From NCBI RefSeq assembly GCF_023208015.1, contig NZ_CP051627.1, forward strand, positions 4,260,422-4,324,421: a stretch of DNA of 64,000 nucleotides, given 5' to 3'. The notes beneath the pieces were generated by a model. It searched no databases. It was not told the origin of the DNA and saw only the letters and a list, made by a program, of their open reading frames with translations. The stretch is from Thermobifida alba (GTDB lineage: Bacteria > Actinomycetota > Actinomycetes > Streptosporangiales > Streptosporangiaceae). Position numbers and translations under genes: made by a program. Below are positions 14,291 through 22,819 of this stretch, piece after piece (the stretch's first letter is position 1; each line of letters opens with the position of its first letter).

Positions 14291-15379
14291 TCACTCCTCG
14301 GCCGGGTTGAGCCGGTGCAGCCAGGACGGGGTGCGGCTCACGCCTGCGACGCCGCGGCGGATCTGGTCGGTGATGCGGCCGACCACCAGCTGGTGGGCGA
14401 GCAGGCAGGCCTGGGCGATCCCCTGGGCGCGGCTGGCGCCGTGCGCGATGACCACGGTCCCGTTCAGGCCGAGCAGCACCGCGCCGCCGTAGGTCTCGGA
14501 GTCGAAGCGGGCCTGCAGCTCCCGCAGCGCCCGGCGTTGGAACAGGGCGCCGAGCCGCGCCAGCGGACTGGAGGTGAGCGCCGCGCGGATCTCCTCGAAG
14601 GCGAAGCTCACCGCGCCCTCCACCGACTTCAGCGCCACGTTGCCGGTGAACCCGTCGGTGACGACCACGTCCACGAGGCCGGCGAGCAGGTCGTGGCCCT
14701 CGATGTTGCCGCGGAAGTCCAGGCGGGGCTCCTCGGCGGCGTGCGCGGACAGCAGTTCGGCCGCCCGGCGGGCCAGTTTGTTGCCCTTGCCGGGTTCGGC
14801 GCCGATGGTGAGGATGCCCACCCGCGGTTCGGCGATGCCGTGGCCGGTGCGCGCGTAGGCCGCCCCCAGGTGGGCGAACTGCACCAGCATCTCCGGTTTG
14901 GCGTCGGCGTTGGCCCCGGCGTCCAGCAGGACCGTCGGCGTGGGACGGGTGGGCAGGACCAGGGCCAGTGCGGGGCGCAGCACGCCGGGGAGGGTGCGCA
15001 GGCGGACCGTGGCGGCCGACACCACCCCGCCGGTGGAGCCGGCCGAGACCAGTGCCGCCGCGGTGCCCTGCCGGATCAGTTTGCAGCCCACCGCGACGCT
15101 GGAGCGGGCGCGCCGCCAGGCCGCCAGCGCGCCCTCGTGCATGGCCAGGGCCTCCTCGGCGTGCACGATGGGGAGCTCCCGGGCGGCCTGTTCGGCGGCG
15201 ACCAGCGGGGCCAGTTCGGCGGTGCGTCCCACCAGGACCAGGCGCAGGCCGTGCTCGCGGACGGCCTGCGCCGCGCCCGCGACGACCTCGCGGGGCGCGT
15301 GGTCACCGCCCATCGCGTCCACCGCGATCAGGGGCGGCGGGGCGGAAGAAGACCGCTGGGCGGTGGCTGCGCTGCTCAT
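14291..15379 (-). CDS. plsX: Phosphate acyltransferase PlsX
   Basis: A 362-residue protein that makes acyl-phosphate from acyl-ACP for membrane phospholipid synthesis. The typical start LIAVDAMGGDHAPREVVAGA (about residues 17-36) is preceded by a short Ser/Ala-rich extension. VSAGSTGGVVSAATVRL, LLDAGANADAKPEMLVQFA, TIGAEPGKGNKLARRAAELL and VTDGFTGNVALKSVEGA are all present. plsX is usually next to rpmF and acpP or fabH; here it is alone and divergent from a radical SAM gene. The ATG start gives a slightly longer protein than usual (about 340). Confidence 0.95.
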   Translation of the reverse strand: MSSAATAQRSSSAPPPLIAVDAMGGDHAPREVVAGAAQAVREHGLRLVLVGRTAELAPLVAAEQAARELPIVHAEEALAMHEGALAAWRRARSSVAVGCKLIRQGTAAALVSAGSTGGVVSAATVRLRTLPGVLRPALALVLPTRPTPTVLLDAGANADAKPEMLVQFAHLGAAYARTGHGIAEPRVGILTIGAEPGKGNKLARRAAELLSAHAAEEPRLDFRGNIEGHDLLAGLVDVVVTDGFTGNVALKSVEGAVSFAFEEIRAALTSSPLARLGALFQRRALRELQARFDSETYGGAVLLGLNGTVVIAHGASRAQGIAQACLLAHQLVVGRITDQIRRGVAGVSRTPSWLHRLNPAEE

Positions 15380-15769
15380 GGGGCTCCTCGTGCGGGCGGG
15401 GCGCGGCGGCGGACGGCTCCGGTGCACCCCCGGGGCCAGGGTATTCCGCCTGGCCGGGGAGCGGGGCGGCGAGACAGGGGTCCCGGCACGGAAGGTACCG
15501 TCGATAGATGGGGGGAAAGCTGGGAAATCACTGTGTTTCCCGGATAATGCCGTACTCGGAATTCTCACCTCAGAAGGGGACGAATAGGGTAAGGAGTCTG
15601 CCGGAATCGGACTCCGCACGTGACGAGGGGCAACGCGGCCCCTGTCAGCCCCCTGGACCGCGCCGACAAGGTCAGCGGCGAGTCCGATATGCGCACAGAG
15701 TGCGACCGCAGTGTCACGCAGAGTCGGCCGACCGCTTGACTGCGTGACATGTGACACGAGAGGAGACGC
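15380..15769. other. Divergent plsX/kamA-like spacer
   Basis: About 390 bp without a convincing gene. Base composition drops around 15510-15600, where a promoter is likely. A GTGTCAC-type inverted repeat lies just before the radical SAM gene and is listed separately. Confidence 0.5.
15711..15757. promoter_or_regulatory. GTGTCAC inverted repeats before the KamA-family gene
   Basis: GTGTCACGCAG (15711-15721) faces CTGCGTGACA (15740-15749), and a further GTGACAC follows at 15751-15757. The last site ends 12 bp before the GTG start. Three copies of one half-site fit a repressor operator or an mRNA hairpin near the ribosome site. Confidence 0.4.
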
Positions 15770-17131
15770 GTGAGCTTGACGCACGACATGGCACCCCAGG
15801 CGTCCGCCGGCCGCCGCTTCCGTGCCTACACGTCGAAACACCTCGACGAGCTGACCGCTCGTGCGGGATTCGGGGACGAGGAGCGGCTCGCGATCCGCGC
15901 GGTGGCCACCGTCCTGCCGTTCCGGGTCAACTCCTACGTCATCGACGAGCTGATCGACTGGGACGCGGCTCCCGACGACCCCATCTACCGGCTCACCTTC
16001 CCGCAGGCGGACATGCTCCCCGAAGCGGACGTGGCGAGGATCGCCGACCTGCTGCGCCGGGACGCCCCCCGCCAGGAGATCAACCGGGCCGCCAACGAGG
16101 TGCGGGCCAGGCTCAACCCCCACCCGGCCGGGCAGCTGCAGCTCAACCTGCCCAAGATCGGCGAGGAGCCCATGCCGGGTGTGCAGCACAAGTACCACGA
16201 GACCGTGCTGTTCTTCCCCAAGCAGGGGCAGACCTGCCACTCCTACTGCACGTACTGCTTCCGCTGGGCGCAGTTCGTGGGAGAACCCGACCTGAAGATG
16301 GCCACCGACGAGATCGACCGCTTGGTGGCCTACCTGCGCCAGCACCCCGAGGTCACCAGCGTCCTGCTGACCGGCGGCGACCCGATGATCATGGGTGAGG
16401 CGGTGCTGCGCCGCTACATCGAACCGCTGCTCGAGGTGGAGACCCTGGAGTCCATCCGCATCGGCACCAAGTCGCTGGCCTACTGGCCGCAGCGGTTCGT
16501 CACCGACCCCGACGCCGACGACACGCTCCGCCTGTTCGAGCAGGTCGTGAACGCCGGCAAGAACCTGGCGTTCATGGCGCACTTCTCCCACCCCCGGGAG
16601 ATGGAGCCCGACATGGTGCAGGAGGCGGTGCGGCGCATCCGCGGCACCGGCTCGGTGATCCGCACCCAGGCCCCGCTGATCCGCACGATCAACGACGATC
16701 CCGAGACCTGGGCGAGCATGTGGCGCACCCACGTGCGGCACGGGATGATCCCCTACTACATGTTCGTGGAGCGCGACACCGGACCGCAGGACTACTTCGC
16801 GGTACCGCTGGCGGAGGCCTACGAGATCTTCCGCAGGGCCTACAACAGCGTCTCGGGACTGGCGCGGACCGTGCGCGGCCCGTCCATGTCGGCCACCCCC
16901 GGCAAGGTGTGCGTGGACGGCGTCACCGAGGTCAACGGCGAGAAGGTGTTCCTGCTCCACTTCATCCAGGCGCGCGACCCCGAACTGGTCAACCGGCCGT
17001 TCTTCGCCAAGTACGACGAGAAGGCGGTCTGGCTGTTCGACCTGAAGCCGGCGCTGGGCGCCACCCGGTTCCCCTACGAGACGGAGCCGGCCGTGGACGG
17101 TTCAGAGCCGGCCACCGGAGCGCATCCCTGA
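15770..17131 (+). CDS. KamA-family radical SAM protein (lysine 2,3-aminomutase-like)
   Basis: A 453-residue protein. The radical SAM [4Fe-4S] motif CHSYCTYC is near residue 157, followed by FRWAQFVG. A SVLLTGGDPMIM motif (SAM-binding GGD) lies near residue 204. The N-terminal part matches lysine 2,3-aminomutase/EpmB-like enzymes. The PLP-binding lysine is probably the one in SATPGKVCVDG (about residue 377), although the usual PGGGGK context is absent. The long zinc-binding end of clostridial aminomutases is missing. The substrate is unknown: no beta-lysine or EF-P gene is adjacent. GTG start with AGAGGAGA just upstream. The end overlaps the convergent glucokinase ORF by 30 bp. Confidence 0.85.
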   Translation: MSLTHDMAPQASAGRRFRAYTSKHLDELTARAGFGDEERLAIRAVATVLPFRVNSYVIDELIDWDAAPDDPIYRLTFPQADMLPEADVARIADLLRRDAPRQEINRAANEVRARLNPHPAGQLQLNLPKIGEEPMPGVQHKYHETVLFFPKQGQTCHSYCTYCFRWAQFVGEPDLKMATDEIDRLVAYLRQHPEVTSVLLTGGDPMIMGEAVLRRYIEPLLEVETLESIRIGTKSLAYWPQRFVTDPDADDTLRLFEQVVNAGKNLAFMAHFSHPREMEPDMVQEAVRRIRGTGSVIRTQAPLIRTINDDPETWASMWRTHVRHGMIPYYMFVERDTGPQDYFAVPLAEAYEIFRRAYNSVSGLARTVRGPSMSATPGKVCVDGVTEVNGEKVFLLHFIQARDPELVNRPFFAKYDEKAVWLFDLKPALGATRFPYETEPAVDGSEPATGAHP

Positions 17132-18199
17132 CCGACGCGGACGCGGTCCCGACCCTCTGGAGAAGAGGAGTCGGGACCGCGCCGCCCTCCCGGGCCGCCT
17201 GGGCCCGCGGTGCGACGGAACGTCGCGGGCCAGGTCGGCGGCGCCGATCAGACCCGCCTCGTTGCCCAGCGCCGCCCGCACGATCCGCGCCTCGGGGCGG
17301 TGGCCGCGGCCGGTGAGCGCGCGGCGGAAGTGGGCGCGCGCGGGCGCGAGCAGCAGTTCGTCGGCCTCGCACACCCCGCCGCCGATGATGAACAGCTCCG
17401 GGTCGAAGGCCGCGGCCAGGTTGGCCAGTCCCGCGCCCAGCCAGGCGCCCATGTCCTCCAGCAGTTCGACGCAGGCGCGGTCGCCCTCGCGGGCCAGCGC
17501 GGTCACCAGCGGACCGGTGATCCGGGCGGGGTCCCCGTCCGCCGCCTCCAGCAGCCGGGAGGCCGTCAGCGAGTGCGCCGCGGCCAGTTCCCGGGCCTCG
17601 CGGGTCAGCGCGTTGCCGCTGGCGTACTGCTCCCAGCAGCCCCGGTTGCCACACTCGCAGCGGTGCCCGTCGGGCACCACGACCATGTGGCCGAACTCTC
17701 CGGCCAGACCGTGCCGCCCGCGGCGCAGCGCGCCGTCGATGACGATGCCCCCGCCGATCCCGGTGCCCAGGTTCACCACGACGACGTCGCGCACCCCGCG
17801 CCCCGCCCCCATACGGGTCTCGGCCCAGGCCGCGGCGTTGGCGTCGTTCTCCACGACCACGGGGAGCCCCAGGCGGTCCTGGAGCGACTCCCGCAGCGGC
17901 TCGTCCCGCCAGGACAGGTGCGGGGCGAAGAGCACGCGGGTGCGCCGCTCGTCGACGAATCCGGCGGCGCCGACGCCGACCGCCCGGATGCGGTGGCCGC
18001 GGCGCAGCTGCTCCACGAGGTCGACGATGGTGTCCTCGACGACCTCGGGGGCCTTGCTGCGGTCCGGCGTCTCGGTGCGTAACCGGGACAGCACCCGGCC
18101 GGTCGGGGTGACCACGCCCCCCGCCACCTTCGTGCCGCCGATGTCGATGCCGATGACGAGTCCGCGCAGCCGACGGCCCGCTGTCTGAGTGAAGACCAC
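17102..18199 (-). CDS. glk: ROK-family glucokinase with atypical C-terminal extension
   Basis: A 365-residue ROK protein that phosphorylates glucose with ATP. It has the phosphate motif VIGIDIGGTKVAGGV near the start, VENDANAAAWAETRMGAG, LGTGIGGGIVIDGAL, the ROK zinc site EFGHM followed by CECGNRGCWEQYASG, and AFDPELFIIGGGVCEA. The family usually ends near GLIGAADLAR (about residue 320). Here 45 more Arg/Gly/Pro-rich residues follow, reading through a strong hairpin and into the 3' end of the convergent radical SAM gene. A frameshift or lost stop near 17240 is likely. Confidence 0.9.
   Translation of the reverse strand: MVFTQTAGRRLRGLVIGIDIGGTKVAGGVVTPTGRVLSRLRTETPDRSKAPEVVEDTIVDLVEQLRRGHRIRAVGVGAAGFVDERRTRVLFAPHLSWRDEPLRESLQDRLGLPVVVENDANAAAWAETRMGAGRGVRDVVVVNLGTGIGGGIVIDGALRRGRHGLAGEFGHMVVVPDGHRCECGNRGCWEQYASGNALTREARELAAAHSLTASRLLEAADGDPARITGPLVTALAREGDRACVELLEDMGAWLGAGLANLAAAFDPELFIIGGGVCEADELLLAPARAHFRRALTGRGHRPEARIVRAALGNEAGLIGAADLARDVPSHRGPRRPGRAARSRLLFSRGSGPRPRRSGMRSGGRL
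17143..17180. terminator. Strong bidirectional hairpin inside the glk C-terminal extension
   Basis: GCGGTCCCGAC (17143-17153) and GTCGGGACCGC (17170-17180) pair perfectly, with more CTCT/AGAG pairing inside. It lies at the convergent end of the radical SAM gene (stop at 17131) and is the natural terminator for both genes. Confidence 0.75.
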
Positions 18200-18210
18200 G
18201 CAGAGTGACC

Positions 18211-19044
18211 CTAGTCGAGGTGGCCCACCGGTTGGTCACGCCGGTCCGGGAGGGCGGGCAGCACCCGGTCGAGGACGGGCGCGGTCTCCAGGACGAGGTC
18301 GTGGCGTCCGGCGATGAGTTCCTGGAAGCGGATCTTGGCGCGGATGAGCGGACGGCGCAGCCGCTGGTCGCGGCGGACGGCGGCGGCGAGCTTGGCCGAT
18401 CCCTCCGGGTAGCGCCACCGCGCCCACGGGGAACCGGGGACGGCCAGGCGCACCGCGGCGACGATGCTGATCACCGGGATGAAGACCCCGATGATCCCGC
18501 TCCAGATCTTGCCCTTGAGCAGGCTGACCGCCGCGCCCGCGAAGTTGACCACGATGAGCGCGGCCATTCCGGCCTGCGCGAACGCGGCGCCCGGCGCGGC
18601 GCCCCAGAACTCGCTCCACCCCACCGGGCGCAGTCCGGTCAGCAGCAGCCCGCTCAGGGCGATCGCCACGAACACCGCGTCGACGGAGGTGCGCCCCTGC
18701 TCGGTCCAGTACACGTCGCGCAGGTGCAGGATCAGCGCGAACTCGTCGAGCACCAGCGCGGAGCCGAACCCGAACAGGGCTGCCGAGACTGCCAGGGCCG
18801 CCCCGTCGCGGTCGGTGATGAGCAGCCCGGAGACCCCGCCGACCAGCATGAACGCCACCCCGAAGACGACGTGGTGGATGTGCAGGCCGCCCGGGGTCAC
18901 GTTGCCGGGCCACCACCGCACCTGGGCGCGGATCATCCGCACACTGCAGCGGATCAGCAGGAAACCGGCCACGAACGCGACAAAGAAGCTGAACAGCGGC
19001 AACCGGCCGGTGGCCACGATGTGGACGGCGAACCAATCGCTCAC
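18211..19044 (-). CDS. Multi-pass integral membrane protein, function unknown
   Basis: A 277-residue protein starting with GTG (19044) behind a good GAAGGAGG ribosome site; an ATG-like frame further upstream is unlikely. It has about six or seven membrane segments (PLFSFFVAFVAGFLLIRC, HHVVFGVAFMLVGGVSGLLI, AVFVAIALSGLLLTGL, IIGVFIPVISIVAAVRLAV). The loop GNVTPGGLHIHHVVFG and the acidic LDEFALILHLRDVYW are conserved-looking. The C-terminal 70 residues are basic and cytoplasmic. I do not recognise a transport or enzyme family. It follows glk on the same strand, but the two are separate. Confidence 0.75.
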   Translation of the reverse strand: MSDWFAVHIVATGRLPLFSFFVAFVAGFLLIRCSVRMIRAQVRWWPGNVTPGGLHIHHVVFGVAFMLVGGVSGLLITDRDGAALAVSAALFGFGSALVLDEFALILHLRDVYWTEQGRTSVDAVFVAIALSGLLLTGLRPVGWSEFWGAAPGAAFAQAGMAALIVVNFAGAAVSLLKGKIWSGIIGVFIPVISIVAAVRLAVPGSPWARWRYPEGSAKLAAAVRRDQRLRRPLIRAKIRFQELIAGRHDLVLETAPVLDRVLPALPDRRDQPVGHLD

Positions 19045-19374
19045 ACATGCCTCCTTCGTCCGGGACGGGCGCGGTCGACAACCAGGGGAGAGGGGAGTAC
19101 GGGGGCGCGCGGCGCACCCGCGGGCCTGTCGGACGGAGGGGGGCACGTCCGGCCGGGAGTCCCGGTGGGTAGAGGCAAGTGTACGGTCGGCGGTTCTCCT
19201 CGGACACCCCTGCTGTCCTGGAAACCCTCCGGAGGGCGCGGGGATTCCGCGCGGCCGGGGACGAGAGCCGGATCACGGCGGCGGTGGGCGGCGGCCGCCG
19301 CCACGCGGAGTTTTGCCCGAAAATACCGAACGCCGTTCTAGTTTTTTGGACCCCGTCTCTGTAAAGTGCGCCAC
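19045..19374. other. Divergent spacer without visible gene
   Basis: About 330 bp between the membrane protein and the SDR gene. It contains a GGCGGCGGCCGCCGCC palindrome near 19290 and an AT-richer stretch at about 19310-19370 that should hold the SDR promoter. Nothing else is supported. Confidence 0.5.
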
Positions 19375-20148
19375 ATGGAACTGAACGGAGTAGCCGCCCT
19401 CGTGTCCGGCGGGGCGAGCGGTCTGGGAGAGGCAACCGTCAGGGAACTGGCGTCGGCGGGGGCGACCCCGGTCGTCGCGGACCTCAACGCCGAACGCGGC
19501 GAGGCCCTGGCCAAGGAGGTCGGCGGCGTCTTCGTCCGCACCGACGTCTCCGACGAGGAGCAGGTGCAGGCGGCGGTGCAGGCCGCGGTGGACACCGGCC
19601 GGCCGCTCCGGGCGGTGGTGTCCTGCGCGGGCATCGGCTGGGCCTCCCGCACCGTGGCGCGCGACGGCACACCGCACGACCTGGCCTCCTACCGGAAGGT
19701 CATCGACGTCAACCTGATCGGCACCTTCAACCTGGTGCGGCTGGCCGCCGCCGCGATGGCGAAGACCGAACCGGTCAACGAGGACGGCGAGCGCGGCGCG
19801 ATCGTCAACACCGCGTCGCTGGCGGGCATCGAGGGACAGATCGGCCAGATCGCCTACTCCTCCTCCAAGGGCGGCATCATCGGCATGACCGTGCCCGCCG
19901 CGCGCGACCTGGCCGCGATCGGGGTGCGCGTCAACACCATCGCGCCCGGCATCCTCGACACCCCCATCTACGGCCAGGGGCCGGAGGCCGAGGAGTTCAA
20001 GCGCCGCCTCGCCGCGCCGGTGCCGTTCCCCAAGCGGCTGGGCACCCCGGCGGAGTTCGCGCGGCTGGCCCGTGCACTGCTGGAGATCAGCTACATCAAC
20101 GCCGAGGTCGTGCGCATCGACGGCGGCCTGCGCATGCAGCCGAAGTAG
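19375..20148 (+). CDS. SDR-family 3-hydroxyacyl-CoA dehydrogenase-like protein
   Basis: A 257-residue classical short-chain dehydrogenase. The cofactor loop is [12 protein letters not shown] (residues about 12-23), with [11 protein letters not shown] indicating NAD preference by the acidic residue after beta-2. The catalytic Ser lies in [12 protein letters not shown] and the YSSSKGG motif supplies Tyr and Lys. The pattern is that of HSD10-type 3-hydroxyacyl-CoA dehydrogenases, which oxidise short-chain 3-hydroxyacyl-CoA. It is followed after 11 bp by a crotonase, which fits beta-oxidation or branched-chain acyl-CoA breakdown. The ATG at 19375 is preferred; a GTG at 19366 is possible. Confidence 0.9.
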   Translation: MELNGVAALVSGGASGLGEATVRELASAGATPVVADLNAERGEALAKEVGGVFVRTDVSDEEQVQAAVQAAVDTGRPLRAVVSCAGIGWASRTVARDGTPHDLASYRKVIDVNLIGTFNLVRLAAAAMAKTEPVNEDGERGAIVNTASLAGIEGQIGQIAYSSSKGGIIGMTVPAARDLAAIGVRVNTIAPGILDTPIYGQGPEAEEFKRRLAAPVPFPKRLGTPAEFARLARALLEISYINAEVVRIDGGLRMQPK

Positions 20149-20159
20149 GGGGCGACAGC

Positions 20160-20924
20160 GTGGCCGACGAAGTGCTCTACGAGGCGGCGGACGGCGTCGC
20201 CGTCATCACCATCAACCGGCCCCGGGCCAGGAACGCGGTGAACCGGGCCGTGGCCGAGCAGATCGCCGCAGCCCTGGACGACCTCGACTCCCGCAGGGAC
20301 CTCACCGTCGGGATCATCACCGGGGCGGGCGGCACCTTCTGCGCGGGCATGGACCTCAAGGCGTTCCTGGCGGGCGAGGTGCCGATCATCGAGGGGCGCG
20401 GGTTCGGCGGCTTCGCCCAGCGCCCGCCGAAGAAGCCGCTGATCGCGGCGGTCGAGGGCTACGCGCTGGCCGGAGGGTTCGAGGCGGTGCTCGCCTGCGA
20501 CCTGGTGGTCGCCGCCGAGGACGCCCGGTTCGGCATCCCCGAGGTCAAACGCGGCCTGGTCGCCGCGGCGGGCGGACTGCTCCGCCTGCAGCACCGCATC
20601 CCCCGCAACATCGCCATGGAGTTCGCGCTGACCGGCGACTTCGTCGAGGCCCCGCGCGCCGCCCAACTGGGGCTGGTCAACCGGATCACCCCCAGCGGCC
20701 AGGCGCTGGAGGGGGCGCGGGAACTCGCCGCGCGGATCGCGGAGAACGCCCCGATGGCGGTCGCCGTCTCCAAGCGCGTCATCGTCGAGTCCGACGACTG
20801 GCCGGGCGAGGAGCGGTGGCAGCGGCAGGACGACATCGTCAGCCAGGTCTTCACCAGCCATGACGCGGCCGAGGGCGCGGCGGCCTTCGCGGAGAAGCGC
20901 AAGCCCGTCTGGAAGGGCGAGTAG
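20160..20924 (+). CDS. Enoyl-CoA hydratase/isomerase (crotonase) family protein
   Basis: A 254-residue crotonase-fold protein. It has VITINRPRARNAVNRAV, the oxyanion-hole loop TGAGGTFCAGMDLKAF (about residues 57-72), KPLIAAVEGYALAGGFEAVL, and the region RFGIPEVKRGLVAAAGGLLR, which holds the usual acid. GTG start 11 bp after the SDR stop indicates one operon. Enoyl-CoA hydration followed by the SDR's 3-hydroxyacyl-CoA oxidation would form consecutive beta-oxidation steps. Exact acyl substrate is open. Confidence 0.9.
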   Translation: MADEVLYEAADGVAVITINRPRARNAVNRAVAEQIAAALDDLDSRRDLTVGIITGAGGTFCAGMDLKAFLAGEVPIIEGRGFGGFAQRPPKKPLIAAVEGYALAGGFEAVLACDLVVAAEDARFGIPEVKRGLVAAAGGLLRLQHRIPRNIAMEFALTGDFVEAPRAAQLGLVNRITPSGQALEGARELAARIAENAPMAVAVSKRVIVESDDWPGEERWQRQDDIVSQVFTSHDAAEGAAAFAEKRKPVWKGE

Positions 20925-20939
20925 CCCGCACAGCAGCAC

Positions 20940-20987
20940 GGCCGTGCCGCGACGGCGGTGGGTGACCACCCCGTCCACGGCACGGCC
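20940..20987. terminator. Bidirectional hairpin between convergent genes
   Basis: GGCCGTGCCG (20940-20949) and CGGCACGGCC (20978-20987) pair perfectly. An inner GGTGG/CCACC stem around GTGA extends the structure. It sits between the crotonase stop and the stop of the cell-wall protein. Confidence 0.75.
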
Positions 20988-20999
20988 GCTGTCATGCGG

Positions 21000-21899
21000 T
21001 CACCTGAGCCGGTGCCGGACCGGGCGACGGCGGCGGCTGCCCGCGATGAGCGCGGCGCCGGCGAGCGCCACCGCGCCGGCGATCGCGGCGAACGCCATCG
21101 TCTCCACGCCGGTCACCGGCAGGGACCCGCCGCCCGACGGGGGACGCGTGGGCGACACGGTCGGGCTGTGCGTCGGCGACCCGGTGGGACTCTGTGTGGG
21201 CGACGCGGTCGGGCTGTGGGTCGGGTGGTGCGTCGGGTGATGGGTCGGCCGGTGCGTGGGTCGGTGCGTCGGGTGGTGCGTGGGCCGGTGGGTGGGCGAC
21301 GCGGTCGGGCGGTGCGTCGGGTGGTGCGTCGGGTGGTGCGTGGGCCGGTGGGTCGGGTGGTGTGTCGGGTGGTGCGTGGGTGAGTGGGTGGGCCGGTGGG
21401 TCGGCCGGTCGGTGGGCGACGCGGTGGGCCGGTCCGTCGGCCGGTGGGTCGGCCGGTGCGTCGGGTGGTGTGTGGGCGAGTGGGTCGGCCGGTCGGTGGG
21501 CGACGCGGTGGGCCGGTCCGTCGGCCTCCCGTCGGGCGAGCCGAGGATCTCCTCGTCCAGTCGGGTCGCTGCGGGAGGAGGCCACTCGGCAGGCCAGGAG
21601 GCGTCGGGACCGTGCGGGACCGCGGGGCCCGCGACTGCTTCCCATCCCCCCGACGGAAGGTCGAACTCCGGCGTGGCCGGAAGGCTCTCCGCCCGCCCCG
21701 AGCAGTTCGCGGCACTGGACCCCACGGAGGACTCGGCGAAGCACTCCCACTCGGTGACCCCCGAGGCGTCGTGGACCAGCACCGTCGACGGATCGGTCGC
21801 GGGTTCGCCGACCGGATGGTCGGCCGTCTGCCAGGCCAGGAACGATATCGCGGAGAAAGCCAGGGCGGCCGACAAACCGGACGCCACGATTCCCCTCAC
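21000..21899 (-). CDS. Sortase-anchored surface protein with PT-rich repeats
   Basis: About 299 residues from the GTG at 21899 (behind GGGGGGAAGG; a TTG nearer the site is less likely). A signal segment ([18 protein letters not shown]) leads into a short domain with two cysteines ([19 protein letters not shown]). About 130 residues of [10 protein letters not shown]-type repeats follow. The end is a cell-wall sorting signal: LPVTG, a hydrophobic stretch [18 protein letters not shown] and [11 protein letters not shown]. Sortase would cut LPVTG and link the protein to peptidoglycan. The repeats form a stiff His/Thr/Pro stalk that may be glycosylated or bind metals. No sortase gene is adjacent. 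Confidence 0.85.
   Translation of the reverse strand: MRGIVASGLSAALAFSAISFLAWQTADHPVGEPATDPSTVLVHDASGVTEWECFAESSVGSSAANCSGRAESLPATPEFDLPSGGWEAVAGPAVPHGPDASWPAEWPPPAATRLDEEILGSPDGRPTDRPTASPTDRPTHSPTHHPTHRPTHRPTDRPTASPTDRPTHRPTHSPTHHPTHHPTHRPTHHPTHHPTHRPTASPTHRPTHHPTHRPTHRPTHHPTHHPTHSPTASPTQSPTGSPTHSPTVSPTRPPSGGGSLPVTGVETMAFAAIAGAVALAGAALIAGSRRRRPVRHRLR
21140..21545 (-). repeat. Tandem coding repeats (P-T-x-x-P-T units)
   Basis: Short repeats of 12 bp and multiples encode [20 protein letters not shown] and similar units in the minus frame. Long identical runs make this segment prone to slippage, so its length is likely to vary between strains. Confidence 0.8.
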
Positions 21900-22174
21900 C
21901 AGAAGACTCAACCTTCCCCCCAGGAGTGAGCGCTGCCGATCGCGCACCCCGGGGATCCCGGGTGCGCAATCCAAACAACAATCCGTGGAGGGAAGATCTG
22001 AAACCCGCCGCGCGGCACCCTTACCCAACCATTGGCCTCGCCGCCCCAGTCTTGACCAGAGGATGATCTGGACAGAAACGGCCCGTGAACCGCCGTTCCG
22101 CTCCCGTCCGTGGCACGATCGTCCCGTTGTCCGGACCTTCCCACGGTGTCGGCTTCGAGTTCGAGAGGCGTGTG

Positions 22175-22819
22175 ATGGCGCAGAGCGTTCCCGCGTTCGT
22201 GGACCAACTGGCTGCCTGCCGGCGTTCGGCGGTGCATCTGGAGATGCGTGACGTCTACGCCGTCGGCGACGAGGTGGACGACTTCGAGGCGTGGAAACGC
22301 GGTCACCGCACTGACTGGAACGACCGCTCCACCTGGTGGCATCCCTTCTACCAGGCCGTCGCCGACGCCGTGGCCCGCGGCGTGGTCGTGCGTCGAGCCC
22401 GTGTGGTGTCGGAGCCGGTGAGCGAGTACATCCGCTACGAGCACCACATCACCCGGGCCAACGTCATCGCCGGAGAACAGGTGCGCTGGCTGCCCCGCCG
22501 CCGTGCCACCGACCTCGCACTGCCCGGCAACGACTTCTGGCTGTTCGACGACCGGCTCGTGCGGGTCAACCACTTCAGCGGCGACGGCGTCCTCCTGGGG
22601 CAGGAGATCATCGACGATCCGGCCGTGGCGAAACTCTGCACCACCGCCTTCGAGGCGGTGTGGGACCGGGCGATCCCCACGAGGACTACCAGGTCTGAGC
22701 GCCGGATCCGGACAGCCAGGCATGCCCTCGTCCCCGTCGTCCAGCGCCCAAGCTGCACGCCAAGCTGTGGCGGCGCGGCTCAGGGAACTGCGGCTGGACG
22801 CCGGTCTAACCGGGCATGA
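22175..22819 (+). CDS. DUF6879 protein, apparent 3' frameshift
   Basis: A DUF6879 protein starting [20 protein letters not shown], with the family blocks [40 protein letters not shown] and [21 protein letters not shown]. After [11 protein letters not shown] the frame runs into [11 protein letters not shown]-type residues and overlaps the XRE gene by 98 bp. If one C is added to the CCCC run at 22675-22678, the end becomes PHEDYQV and a stop at 22698, which is the ending I expect for this family. DUF6879 genes are usually paired with XRE regulators, as here. Function is unknown; a DUF397-like partner role is possible. Confidence 0.8.
   Translation: MAQSVPAFVDQLAACRRSAVHLEMRDVYAVGDEVDDFEAWKRGHRTDWNDRSTWWHPFYQAVADAVARGVVVRRARVVSEPVSEYIRYEHHITRANVIAGEQVRWLPRRRATDLALPGNDFWLFDDRLVRVNHFSGDGVLLGQEIIDDPAVAKLCTTAFEAVWDRAIPTRTTRSERRIRTARHALVPVVQRPSCTPSCGGAAQGTAAGRRSNRA

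Noticed and set aside
21140-21545. Regular short repeats that could look like a CRISPR array or satellite
   Set aside because: Repeats are in frame with a PT-rich stalk of a signal-peptide/LPVTG protein and have no spacers.
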